Origin: CAKOSP01 sp964369625
GTDB lineage: Bacteria > Bacillota_I > Bacilli_A > RF39 > UBA660
Length of the DNA stretch: 64,000 nt
Direction of reading: 5' to 3'
Assembly (NCBI GenBank): GCA_964369625.1
Contig: CAYJFC010000002.1
Span: forward strand, 6,032 to 70,031
Below the pieces are notes generated by a model. That model was not told where the DNA came from. It did not search any database and was given only the letters and a program-made list of their open reading frames with translations. A program made the translations under genes and the position numbers. This document shows, one piece after another, positions 33,586 through 43,200 of this stretch. Position 1 is the stretch's first letter. Each line of letters begins with the position of its first letter.

Positions 33586-35493
33586 CTAATTTCTATAGTC
33601 ATCTTCTAATGTAAAGATAACATTTTCATTAATCCATTCTTTACGAGGTTCTACTTTATCTCCCATAAGTGTACTAACTCTTTTTTCTGCCATAGCAGCA
33701 TCATCTATATTTATTCTAATTAAACTTCTAGTATCAGGATCCATCGTTGTTTCCCATAACTGATCAGGATTCATTTCTCCAAGTCCTTTATATCTTTGAA
33801 TTGAATAATTTTTTGTAGTATTTCTTTTTTCATCTTCTAGTTCTTCATCAGAATATAAATATTTAAAGTTTTTCCCTATCGTAAATTTATAAAGAGGAGG
33901 AAGTGCTAAATATAACTTTCCTGCTTCTATTAAAGGTCTCATATATCTATAGAAGAAAGTTAATAGTAATATTTGGATATGTGCTCCATCTACATCAGCA
34001 TCTGTCATTATTATAACTTTATCATAATTAGCTTCACTTACTTCAAATGACGAACCAATACCTGCACCTATTGTATATATAAGTGTATTAATTTCTTCAT
34101 TTTTCATAATATCATCCATATTCGCTTTTTCTGTATTAATTACTTTACCTCTAAGAGGAAGTATTGCTTGAAATTTACGATCACGGCCACCTTTTGCAGA
34201 TCCACCTGCTGAGTCTCCTTCTACTAAAAAAAGTTCATTAATTTTTGCATTTTTACTTTGAGCTGGCGAAAGTTTACCTGATAAATTTTTTTCAAATTTA
34301 TTTTTATTTTTACCATTTCGAGCATCTTCACGAGCTTTACGAGCAGCTTCTCTTGCTTGTTTACTTCTCAATGCTTTATCCAAAATTGTTAATGCTATTT
34401 CTTTATTTTCTTCTAAAAAGAATTTTAAATTTTCATATGTAATACTTTCAGTTACACTTCTTGCCTCAGGTGTTCCAAGTTTACCTTTAGTTTGGCCTTC
34501 AAATTCAAGTAAATTTTCTGGTATTTTTAAATTAAGAACTATACTTAAACCTTCTCTAACATCTGTACCATCTAAATTAGCATCTTTTTCTTTTAATATA
34601 TTATTATTTCTAGCATAGTCATTAAAAGCTTTCGTAATACCAGTTTTAAACCCTACTTCATGTGAACCACCATCACTAGTTTTTACATTATTAACAAATG
34701 ACATAATATTTTCATTATAACTATCTGTATATTGCATAGCTATTTCAACATCTATTTTTTGTTTATTACCTTTAAAATTAATTACTTTATGTAGTACATT
34801 TTTATCTTCGTTTATATATTCAACAAAGCTTATAAGACCATTTTCATAATGAAATTTAGCTTCTTTCCCATCAGCCTCATCTATTACCTCTACAGTTAAA
34901 TTATTCAATAAAAATGCTGACTCTTGCATTCTTTCACAAATAGTTGTATATGAAAAATTACAATTTTTAAATATTGTATCATCAGGCATGAATGTAACTG
35001 TCGTACCTGTTTTTTTAGATGTACCTACTTCTTTTAAGGGCTCTAAAACTTTTCCACCATCGTGAAATTTAATTTCAGAAGTTTTCCCTTCCCTATTAAT
35101 AGATACAATCATCTGTTTAGATAGCGCATTTACAACTGAAGCTCCAACGCCATGTAGTCCACCAGAAACTTTGTAACCAGCTTCCTGAAATTTACCACCA
35201 GCATGAAGCACTGTATAAATCACTTCTGGAGTTGATTTACCCGTTGCATGCATACCAATTGGTACCCCGCGGCCATTATCGCTAACTGTTATACTACCAT
35301 CTTTATTTAATATGAGTTTTATATAATCACCAAAACCATTGATAACTTCATCAATTGAATTATCTACTATTTCCCATACTAAATGATGCATACCACGCTT
35401 ATCTGTTGAGCCGATATACATACCTGGACGTTTTCTAACTGCCTCTAATCCTTCTAAAACTTTTATACTTGATTCATCATAATTTACTGTCAT
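33586..35493 (-). CDS. parE: DNA topoisomerase IV subunit B
   Basis: ATPase subunit, 635 residues. GHKL ATP site: EIVDNSIDEVINGFGD, NGRGVPIGMH and GGLHGVGASVVNA; Toprim domain with VEGDSAGGSAKGGRDR and MTDADVDGAHI; C-terminal RYKGLGEMNPDQLWETTM. RPGMYIGSTDKRGMHHLVWE at the start is typical of ParE. It has a TATAAT at about 30 bp upstream of ATG, overlapping the preceding gene's terminator. Confidence 0.96.
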   Translation of the reverse strand: MTVNYDESSIKVLEGLEAVRKRPGMYIGSTDKRGMHHLVWEIVDNSIDEVINGFGDYIKLILNKDGSITVSDNGRGVPIGMHATGKSTPEVIYTVLHAGGKFQEAGYKVSGGLHGVGASVVNALSKQMIVSINREGKTSEIKFHDGGKVLEPLKEVGTSKKTGTTVTFMPDDTIFKNCNFSYTTICERMQESAFLLNNLTVEVIDEADGKEAKFHYENGLISFVEYINEDKNVLHKVINFKGNKQKIDVEIAMQYTDSYNENIMSFVNNVKTSDGGSHEVGFKTGITKAFNDYARNNNILKEKDANLDGTDVREGLSIVLNLKIPENLLEFEGQTKGKLGTPEARSVTESITYENLKFFLEENKEIALTILDKALRSKQAREAARKAREDARNGKNKNKFEKNLSGKLSPAQSKNAKINELFLVEGDSAGGSAKGGRDRKFQAILPLRGKVINTEKANMDDIMKNEEINTLIYTIGAGIGSSFEVSEANYDKVIIMTDADVDGAHIQILLLTFFYRYMRPLIEAGKLYLALPPLYKFTIGKNFKYLYSDEELEDEKRNTTKNYSIQRYKGLGEMNPDQLWETTMDPDTRSLIRINIDDAAMAEKRVSTLMGDKVEPRKEWINENVIFTLEDDYRN

Positions 35494-35520
35494 TTATATT
35501 TTCACCAATGATATTATAAC

Positions 35521-35545
35521 AAAAAAAAGCGCCATTAGGCAACTT
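35521..35545 (-). terminator. Terminator of the Glu/Lys-rich protein gene
   Basis: AAGTTGCC / GGCGCTT stem with one bulge, followed by eight T on the minus strand. Confidence 0.75.
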
Positions 35546-36366
35546 TATTTGTCAATATTGTACGTTTCTCCTGAAATTGAGTTAATATCAAAAGGTTTTT
35601 CCTCAACAGATTTAACTTTTTTCTTTGGTAAATCTATACCAGTTTTTGTAGGTTTAAGCTCTTCTGATACTTCCTCTATTTTTTCTTCTTCTGGTTTTTT
35701 AGCAGCATACACAGAACTAAAAATTTCTGATGACTTAAATGCTGGTTTTTTTTCTTCTTCTTTATTTTCAAATATATCCATTACTTCATCAAAGTTAAGT
35801 TCTGGCAATTTAATTTCTTCCTCTACTTCATTTACTACTTCTTGAACCTTTTCTTCAATTTTTTTTGTAACTGGTTCTATTTGTTTTTCTTCAGTTACTA
35901 CAACTGGCTCTATAATTTTTTCCTCTTCCACTTCTACTGGTTTTTTTTCATCAAAAGTAGTAACTTCCACATTTTCTTCTTTTATTTCTACAGGTTTTTC
36001 TTCTAATTTCGTTTCTGAAACTGGTTCAAAAGCTGGCATAATAATCGTATCTGATAATTCAGCATCTTCTTTTTTTTCTTCTGTAACTGGTAAAGTTTTA
36101 GGAATTGGTGGCAATAAAATATCCACGTTTTCTGCTTTTTTTACTGGTTCAGGCTTTACTTCAGTTTCCACTTTAACTTCATTTTTTTCTTCTTTAAAAG
36201 CTTTTTCTAAAGCTAGTTTTTCTAATTTTTTTGTTTCTTCTATTTTTTGATCTTTTTTCCCTAAAAATAAAACTAACAAAAACAAAACTACTAAAACTAC
36301 TATAGCTATAATTAAATATAATGTAAAATTTTCTATATTGTATAAGTTATTAAAAAATTCTTGCAT
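35545..36366 (-). CDS. Membrane-anchored Glu/Lys/Val/Pro-rich protein
   Basis: A 273-residue protein with one N-terminal TM helix (about 12-37, FTLYLIIAIVVLVVLFLLVL), then a long, charged, low-complexity cytoplasmic region dominated by E, K, V and P (EEKxxEPVxx units), and a short end with FDINSISGETYNIDK. It reads like a flexible tether, of the type seen in ZipA- or FtsL-like division proteins, but no family match is claimed. GTG nine bases upstream is less likely than the ATG at 36366 because GGGGTGTG is best spaced for the ATG. Promoter TTGATT-17-TAAACT. Confidence 0.75.
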   Translation of the reverse strand: MQEFFNNLYNIENFTLYLIIAIVVLVVLFLLVLFLGKKDQKIEETKKLEKLALEKAFKEEKNEVKVETEVKPEPVKKAENVDILLPPIPKTLPVTEEKKEDAELSDTIIMPAFEPVSETKLEEKPVEIKEENVEVTTFDEKKPVEVEEEKIIEPVVVTEEKQIEPVTKKIEEKVQEVVNEVEEEIKLPELNFDEVMDIFENKEEEKKPAFKSSEIFSSVYAAKKPEEEKIEEVSEELKPTKTGIDLPKKKVKSVEEKPFDINSISGETYNIDK

Positions 36367-36399
36367 TTTAAACACACCCCTTTATTCTAATATATATTC

Positions 36400-36428
36400 A
36401 GTTTAACATGTATTATTCTTTTAATCAA
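36400..36428 (-). promoter_or_regulatory. Promoter of the Glu/Lys-rich protein gene
   Basis: Minus-strand TTGATT (36423-36428), 17-bp spacer, TAAACT (36400-36405). Confidence 0.55.
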
Positions 36429-36429
36429 T

Positions 36430-36454
36430 AAAAAAATAGTGAATTTCACTACTT
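36430..36454 (-). terminator. Terminator of yneF
   Basis: AGTAGTGAAATTCACTATT hairpin followed by T7 on the minus strand. Confidence 0.8.
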
Positions 36455-36458
36455 TACA

Positions 36459-36668
36459 TTATTTATAACGATTCATTTGACTCATTACTTGTTTGACTTG
36501 TTTCTGACTAGGTTTTCTCCCCATTTGACTCATCATTACTTCAATCATTTTTTCATTAATTGGTGGATTTTTTTCAAGCATTCTTTTCATTAAAAATCTT
36601 GCTACAAAAAAACCTATTATAAGTCCAATAATTAATCCTATTACTATATATAATATTTGTTCTAACAT
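36459..36668 (-). CDS. yneF: YneF family (UPF0154) membrane protein
   Basis: A 69-residue single-pass protein: N-terminal helix (about 4-25, IVIGLIIGLIIGFFVARF) and a basic cytoplasmic tail with the family pattern NPPINEKMIEVMMSQMGRKPS and QMN. UPF0154 length and motif agree fully. In B. subtilis yneF is next to yneE (sirA), and a SirA-like gene lies directly upstream here. Function unknown. Confidence 0.93.
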   Translation of the reverse strand: MLEQILYIVIGLIIGLIIGFFVARFLMKRMLEKNPPINEKMIEVMMSQMGRKPSQKQVKQVMSQMNRYK

Positions 36669-36709
36669 ATTATCACTCCTTGATATAATTTTACTATAAA
36701 ACTAGTATT

Positions 36710-37129
36710 TTAACAACTAATAATTTTTTCTACCCAAAAATAATCTTTATTCTTAAAATCACAAACAAATAAATTTGGATTTAAATATATTTTTTCAAAT
36801 ATATTTTTTTTATTGATATTTGTTTTTAGAGTTAAGTGAGTTAAATGGGTTTTTAATACTAATGTTTCATCTCTGTATTTGTTATACACTTTATGTGAAT
36901 TTTTATTCATCATATAAAAATCATTATCTTTAAAATTATCAAACAAAAATTTATTTACATCATTTTTTTGAAAAGGTACCGCTATTTGTTCAAATAAATT
37001 TAATCCTAAATTTATTTCATTTTTACCCATATAATAAATATTTTCTAAAGTTTGATATAAATTATAAGGATTATCCTTTGTTAAAATTTTAAATTCTTTA
37101 TTAATATAAAAAATGTAGAAAGTTCTCAT
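36710..37129 (-). CDS. sirA: SirA-like inhibitor of replication initiation
   Basis: A 139-residue protein. SirA of B. subtilis (YneE) binds DnaA early in sporulation and blocks new rounds of replication. The N-terminus, MRTFYIFYINKEFKILTKDNPYNLYQ, has the SirA pattern (M-R-x-Y-x-I-Y-x-I-x-x-E-x-A), and the following LFEQIAVPF resembles the family centre. Sequence similarity alone would be weak, but two further facts agree: the neighbour is yneF, as in Bacillus, and a perfect Spo0A box (TTTGTCGAA, 37172-37180) lies 43 bp upstream; Bacillus sirA is under Spo0A control. The alternative is an unrelated small protein. Confidence 0.65.
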   Translation of the reverse strand: MRTFYIFYINKEFKILTKDNPYNLYQTLENIYYMGKNEINLGLNLFEQIAVPFQKNDVNKFLFDNFKDNDFYMMNKNSHKVYNKYRDETLVLKTHLTHLTLKTNINKKNIFEKIYLNPNLFVCDFKNKDYFWVEKIISC

Positions 37130-37171
37130 ATCTAATCACCATCTACATTTTAATATACATTAACTAATTAT

Positions 37172-37180
37172 TTTGTCGAA
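37172..37180. promoter_or_regulatory. Spo0A box upstream of the SirA-like gene
   Basis: TTTGTCGAA matches the Bacillus 0A consensus TTTGTCRAA at all nine positions. It lies in the intergenic region, 43-51 bp from the ATG of the SirA-like gene. A 9-mer like this may occur about once by chance in a window of this size and composition, so its position is what carries weight. Confidence 0.55.
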
Positions 37181-37215
37181 TTAAAACTTTTTGTTCTAAC
37201 TTTTGATAAGGTTTA

Positions 37216-37854
37216 TTACTTTTCTATTTCTACAAATCTAATTGTTTTTATTTTTTGTACTAAATTAGGTAAATCATTTCCATTAACTGGTGTTGATGCT
37301 ATTTTATCTACTACATCCATTCCAGCTATAACTTTACCAAAAGATGCATATAAACCATCTAATGATGTTGCATCTTGGTGAACAATGAAAAATTGTGATG
37401 ATGCTGAATCCATTGTTTCAGCAGTATCTGGATTACCACCACGTCTTGCCATTGATAATACTCCTCTTTCATGAGATAAATTATTTTCTATACCATTTAA
37501 TTCAAATTCACCTTTAATATTTTCATCAGATCCTCCTGTTCCATTACCTAGAGGGTCTCCTGTTTGAATCATAAAGTTTTCAATAACTCTATGAAAAATT
37601 ATGCCATCATAAAATTTTTCATCAATTAGTTTTTGCATATTAGCAACAGTTATTGGTGCCACTTCAGGATATAACTGTGCAATAATTATATCATCGTTTT
37701 CCATTTCAATTTTAATATAATTTGTAATTTCTTCAGTTTCTTTAAATTCCATATCTTCTATATTCCCTTCTGTAATATAAGTTACTTCTTCAGTACCACA
37801 CCCAGTTATAAAAATTAAACTAAATGCAGTTATTATTGTTAATATTTTTTTCAT
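37216..37854 (-). CDS. Lipoprotein cyclophilin-type peptidyl-prolyl isomerase
   Basis: A 212-residue exported protein folding factor. Signal peptide with lipobox IFITGC (Cys at about 20), then a cyclophilin domain with FHRVIENFMIQTGDPLGNGTGG, FFIVHQ and LDGLYASFGKVIAGMDVVDKI; the catalytic Arg of FHR and the QTGD/F-F positions are kept. The ATG at 37854 follows GGAGG and overlaps the stop of the kinase gene (ATGA), so the two are coupled. It is the last gene of the NRPS-PPTase-kinase operon and would act at the outer face of the membrane. Confidence 0.93.
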   Translation of the reverse strand: MKKILTIITAFSLIFITGCGTEEVTYITEGNIEDMEFKETEEITNYIKIEMENDDIIIAQLYPEVAPITVANMQKLIDEKFYDGIIFHRVIENFMIQTGDPLGNGTGGSDENIKGEFELNGIENNLSHERGVLSMARRGGNPDTAETMDSASSQFFIVHQDATSLDGLYASFGKVIAGMDVVDKIASTPVNGNDLPNLVQKIKTIRFVEIEK

Positions 37855-39668
37855 TTTTTCCTCCATATTTTATCTAAAACAGATCTTATTTGATCTTTAT
37901 TAAATGGCTTTGCTATATAATCTTCAAAACCCATATCAATATATTTGTTTTTCGAATTAGATGTTGCATCTGCAGTAAGAGCTACTACAGGTATATTAAA
38001 TCCATCTATTTCTTTAAGTTTATAAAGTGTTTGCTCCCCATTTAATTCCGGCATCATTATATCCATTAATATTAAATCGTAATTATTACCATTTTTTATT
38101 AATTCTAAACATTCTATTCCCGATAAAGAATCTTCAATAGTTAAATTCAAATCTTTAAGAGCTCTTCTAGCCACTTTAATATTAAGTTCATTATCATCTA
38201 CTATTAAAACCTTTTTATTATAATATAATTGACATTCTAATTCATTAGTATCTTTCTTTTCAATAACTGGAGCTTCCATTATGCTTATTTTTTGAGGTAT
38301 TTGAACAACAAACAAAGATCCATGACCATAACTAGACTTAACATTTATTTTTCCATTTAAATGTTTAACTAACTTTTGAGTAATAGCAAGACCAAGTCCT
38401 GTTCCTTCAACAGTGGAGTTTTTCTCAGCATCGAGTCTTTCAAATTTTGTAAAAAGTTTACTAATATTTTCTTCTTTTATTCCTTTACCAGTATCTTCAA
38501 CACTAAGAATCAATAAACATTTATTATTATTATTTATACATCTAAGAGATATTTTAACTGATCCCGATTCAGTATATTTATACGCATTAGATATCAAATT
38601 ATTAACAACTTGCTTCACATGATTTTTATCGCCTATAAGTTCATATGGAATATCTGGTGCATATGTTACTGATACTTTTATATCTTTATTAGCAATTCTA
38701 ATTTCATTAACTTTCATTACACTATCTACTACTTCAATGATATTGTAATTTAATTCAACTCTTTCAAGTTTGTCACTTTCTATTTTTGAAATATCTATAA
38801 TATTTCCAACTATTTCTAAAAGAGTATTAGAAGCATTTACTATATCAGAAGTATCTTCTTTTAATTCTTTAGGCAATATTTTATTTTCTAACATATCTTG
38901 TGATAAACCTACTATTGCATTTAGAGGTGTTCTTATTTCATGGCTCATACTCGATAAAAAATCCGACTTTGCTAGATTAGCTTTTTCTGCAGTTTTTTTC
39001 GCTTTATTTAATTGCTCTATCATTTTAACATCAGGATTTTCTATTGTATGGTACATTATGAATGTTACAAACGTTAAAGGAGTTGAAACAAATACTAAAG
39101 TAGGAACATATATTCTTAATAGTAAAGTTACTATTGCTAAAAAAAGCAACACATATATTGGAATATATTGTTTAATAACTTTTCTTTTACTATTTAATAT
39201 TGTTAATACTATTGTCAAAACTAAATACCAAGCAATAAATCCGTACATTAAGTATATAGATAAACCACTTGCGGTCATAGTATTGTTATCATTTATTAAT
39301 TCAAATGGCAAAAATTGTGTAACTATAATAAAAATTGTATTTATTAAAGTCATCCATTTGGCTAAAGTTTTATAATTTTTTTCTTTTTTACAACTCAAAT
39401 TATATACATATAAGAATAGCGTAGCACACCAAATTAACACTAATATCATCGCACATCTATTGAAAATTTCAATTAAAGTGCTACCAGGAAAAAAATAATT
39501 ACAAAATACAGTTAAACTTTCCGCTACAGCAATTAATAAACTTGCTATTAATATATTCGAATACAATTTCGTCTCATTATTTACTAATTTTTCTTTAGCA
39601 AAAAATAAAATTGCAACAAATATAGCTATGCACACACTTATAACTGGATACATTAAATTATAATACAT
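37851..39668 (-). CDS. Seven-TM hybrid sensor histidine kinase
   Basis: A 605-residue membrane signal protein. Seven hydrophobic helices occupy residues 5-25, 38-58, 65-90, 102-122, 135-158, 168-188 and 190-208 (positions approximate) with almost no external domain, a layout seen in sensors of small or hydrophobic ligands. Then HisKA (MSHEIRTPLN, His243), HATPase (NNLISNAYKYT, DTGKGI, GTGLGL) and a C-terminal receiver (VLIVDDNE, phospho-Asp536 in LILMDIMMP, final AKPF). No DNA-binding output domain is present, so a phosphorelay partner must exist elsewhere. It begins 12 bp after the PPTase stop and is in the same operon as the NRPS. Confidence 0.92.
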   Translation of the reverse strand: MYYNLMYPVISVCIAIFVAILFFAKEKLVNNETKLYSNILIASLLIAVAESLTVFCNYFFPGSTLIEIFNRCAMILVLIWCATLFLYVYNLSCKKEKNYKTLAKWMTLINTIFIIVTQFLPFELINDNNTMTASGLSIYLMYGFIAWYLVLTIVLTILNSKRKVIKQYIPIYVLLFLAIVTLLLRIYVPTLVFVSTPLTFVTFIMYHTIENPDVKMIEQLNKAKKTAEKANLAKSDFLSSMSHEIRTPLNAIVGLSQDMLENKILPKELKEDTSDIVNASNTLLEIVGNIIDISKIESDKLERVELNYNIIEVVDSVMKVNEIRIANKDIKVSVTYAPDIPYELIGDKNHVKQVVNNLISNAYKYTESGSVKISLRCINNNNKCLLILSVEDTGKGIKEENISKLFTKFERLDAEKNSTVEGTGLGLAITQKLVKHLNGKINVKSSYGHGSLFVVQIPQKISIMEAPVIEKKDTNELECQLYYNKKVLIVDDNELNIKVARRALKDLNLTIEDSLSGIECLELIKNGNNYDLILMDIMMPELNGEQTLYKLKEIDGFNIPVVALTADATSNSKNKYIDMGFEDYIAKPFNKDQIRSVLDKIWRKK

Positions 39669-39680
39669 TTTATTCCTCCT

Positions 39681-40295
39681 TTAATTACATAAATCTGTAA
39701 TATCAATTTTTACAACTTTATAATTGTTTTTTACCCCGCATATGGACATATATGCGGTATTTATTTTTTTTGTAGTTATATACAAATTATTAAATTCAAT
39801 TAAATTAGATAAATAATCTAGTTCAATTTCATTAGCAGGATATGTTAATCCTTTTCCGTTATATTTTATAAATGATTCTTTGATTGTCCAAACTTTAGTA
39901 AGAAACTCCAAATCATTAATAAAATCATTATATTTATTGATATCATTTACGGACAACATGTAATTTATCATATTATCCGTAAAATCAGAAACATTTTCTA
40001 TATCTATACCAATATCATTATTATCTATACCAACTACTACAAATCCATTAGTATGACTAATATTAAATTTAATATCTGAATTTATAAATTCAGGTTTTTC
40101 ATTAGAGTTAGTAATATAATCTACTTCAAAGCCAACTAATTTTTTTAATAACAAATAGGCTACCACACAATTTATTTTATCCGATAACTTGATATAAGAC
40201 ATGAATTTTTTCATTCTGTATACTGGCATATCTACAGCTTTATTTAATAGGTCAACATATTTGTTATAATCATCAATTTCACAATAATATATCAT
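39681..40295 (-). CDS. Sfp-type 4'-phosphopantetheinyl transferase
   Basis: Activates the carrier domain of the adjacent NRPS by attaching phosphopantetheine to its serine. 204 residues. Signatures: DIKFNISHTNGFVVVGI, GIDIENV with Mg-binding Asp and Glu, and KVWTIKESFIKYNGKG (WxxKE-x3-K). Its start codon follows directly on the NRPS stop; the genes are adjacent with no gap, so translation is probably coupled. Together with the NRPS it forms a self-contained biosynthetic unit. Confidence 0.93.
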   Translation of the reverse strand: MIYYCEIDDYNKYVDLLNKAVDMPVYRMKKFMSYIKLSDKINCVVAYLLLKKLVGFEVDYITNSNEKPEFINSDIKFNISHTNGFVVVGIDNNDIGIDIENVSDFTDNMINYMLSVNDINKYNDFINDLEFLTKVWTIKESFIKYNGKGLTYPANEIELDYLSNLIEFNNLYITTKKINTAYMSICGVKNNYKVVKIDITDLCN

Positions 40296-43200
40296 TTATT
40301 TAAACCTTAAATTTTTTTTATTTAACTCTTTTTGAGTGATTTCATTTGATATAGAATTTGTTGTTTGATTATTCATAAAGCCATTTAAATATTTATAAAC
40401 TATAACACTATCTCCCTCTTTATTGTCTAATAATTTATTAGCTATTATCATAAATTCTTCATCTTTTAAAATTTTATAATTTATTTTTTTATAATCTAAA
40501 TAATCAAATAAACCTTCAGTATATGGATCAAATAAATGATAAGTTTTTAATTTATTTTGGTCTTCAGATAATTCAACAACCGCTTGTGCTATTTTATCAA
40601 CCGGAGCTGTTTGAATCTTTACATTTACTGCTGATTCTGGAACTACTCCAATTTTTTGAATCATATTAACAATCATTTGAAATGCACTTGTATCTTCATT
40701 TATTTGAAATTTATTATCATAACTTCTACTACCTATATAACCTGTTCTATATATACTGTAATTCAAATTTTTAGATTCAAACATTTTTAATAATTCTTCA
40801 GCTTTATATTTACTTAACATATAGGCATCATGAGAATAATCTTGACCAATATTTAAATCATTTTCTGTGAAATTAACATTGTTTATTGTTTGCTCAGAAA
40901 CATTTATTCCTGAAACTGTAATAGTAGACATATGTTCTAAACTTGCACCTATTTCAAGTGCCATTTTTGACATATTATATATTCCGTCAACATTATCTTT
41001 TTTTGCTTCTTCTACTGAAGCAAAATGACTAACATTAGCAGCGCAATTTATTATTCTTCCTACATTATTTTTGACATTTAATAAATCACTTTCTCCTAAA
41101 CCTAAATTGGTTTTAGAAATATCTCCAGTAATAACTCTAATTCTACTATTATCTAGCTCTATTTTATCATCAAAATAAAATTTTAATGCTTTTTTAAATT
41201 TTTCTACATCCCTTATCAAACAATAAATATTACATTCTTTGTTATTAATAATATATTCTAAAATATGACTTCCTAAATATCCTCCCGCTCCCGTTAATAA
41301 GATATCATTTTTGTTATTATTAACACCTGGAACTATTGAGGCGATATCATATTCTTTTAAATCTATATTTTTATATGTTTTTCTATTTTCTAAAACTTCA
41401 ACCATATCATATATTGTTGGATTTTTTGCAAAATCTACCGGACCTAGTGTTTTTTTCATTATTTTAGATATATCAGAAATAATATCTATTAATATTCTTG
41501 AGTCACCTCCAAATGATGAAAAAGTTGTATGTATGCCAACTGGTTTATAATTAAATTGTTTTTCCCAGATATTACAAATTATTTTTTGCAACTCTGTTTC
41601 AGGTGCTATATAAGAAGCTTTTAAAGATTCATACAAATCAAATTCAGGTAATCTTTTTTTATCTACTTTCCCTGATGCAGTTAACGGCATTTTATCTATT
41701 TTGACAAATATTTGTGGTATCATATTACTTTTTAATTTTTTACTCAGGTTTCTTCTAATATCTTCGTCATCTATCGTTTTATCACCTTCATAAAAACATA
41801 ATAAATATTTGTGATTGTTTGTTTCTTCTACTCTAACTGCAGCTAGTTTTATATCACTATATCCATTAACAGCTATTTCAATTTCTCCAAGTTCTATACG
41901 AACACCATTTATTTTAATTTGATTATCTCTTCTTCCACAAAAAACAAGTTCATTATTTGTATTTAAACAAGCAAAATCCCCTGATTTATACGACATATTA
42001 CCTGATTTTTTATCTCTTAAAAACACTTTTTTATTTTCTTCTGGATTATTTATATAACCTGCTGAAACTCCTGGGCCAATAATCACCATTTCCCCAATGT
42101 TATTAGGTGGTAAAACATTGTTGCATTCATCAATTAAATATATTTTGAAATTATTAGCAGGTCTTCCTATAGATATATTATCAACTTCTACTTGTTTAAT
42201 TGTATTAAATACAGTTGTTTCTGTTGGACCATATGTATTATAAACTTTAGGATTGCCACATTTATCATTTATTAAATTTAAAATTTCATTATCAAACTTC
42301 TCTCCACCCAGTATAATAACATCTACATTTTTATACGATTCATCATTTATATTTTTTAAATTCATCTTTATTGTAGTAGGAGTTTGCATTAAAACTGTTT
42401 TATTTTCACTTTTTACTATTTGCGCTAATTTTGATGAACTTGATAATTCCTCATAGGTAGGTAACACCAATTTTTTCCCAGATAATAAAGGAGACATTAC
42501 ATCCATTAAAAATGCATCAAAATTTATTTTTGTTAAACTAATAAAAGTTTTAGCGTCACCTGTTAAATCAGAAACGTTGTTAAACATATTAACAACTCCA
42601 ACATCTTTTATTAAAGATATTTTAGGATTACCTGTTGAGCCAGAGGTATGCAGGGCACAAAATATCGAGTCTGAATTTTTTCTAACTCTTTGATAAGAAA
42701 TGTTATTTTCTAAACCACAATAAGTTCTCATATCAAATTTATTTAAGTTAAAATTAATATAATTACTACCATAATGAATTACTGTATGCGCTTTAATATC
42801 TTCTAACATGGTTGTTATTTTTTCTTCAGGTAATTCAGCTTCATCTAAAAGAAAATATGCTTTACCTATTTTACTAATAGCAAGCAAACTTATTATTGTA
42901 TAATAACTTTTATCGCCAACAACTGGTACGATATCCATATTGTCTAAATTAAGTTTACTTAGTTCATTTGCTAAATTATTAGCATCATTATTTATTTGCT
43001 CATAAGTATATTCTTTATCCTTAAATTTTATAGCTACCTCATTTGGATTATTAAATACAATATCATCAAAAATATCTAATACTGTTTTATTTATTTCATA
43101 TGATAAATTATTATTTAATTCTTCATATTTTTTTAAATCTTTTGAAATTAATAACTGAATATCAGATAACTTAATATTTGGATTTTTAATAACTTGTTTT

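Noticed and set aside
38770..39375. 201-codon open frame on the plus strand
   Set aside because: It lies opposite the membrane part of the histidine kinase gene, has no ribosome site and gives a composition typical of an antisense shadow.
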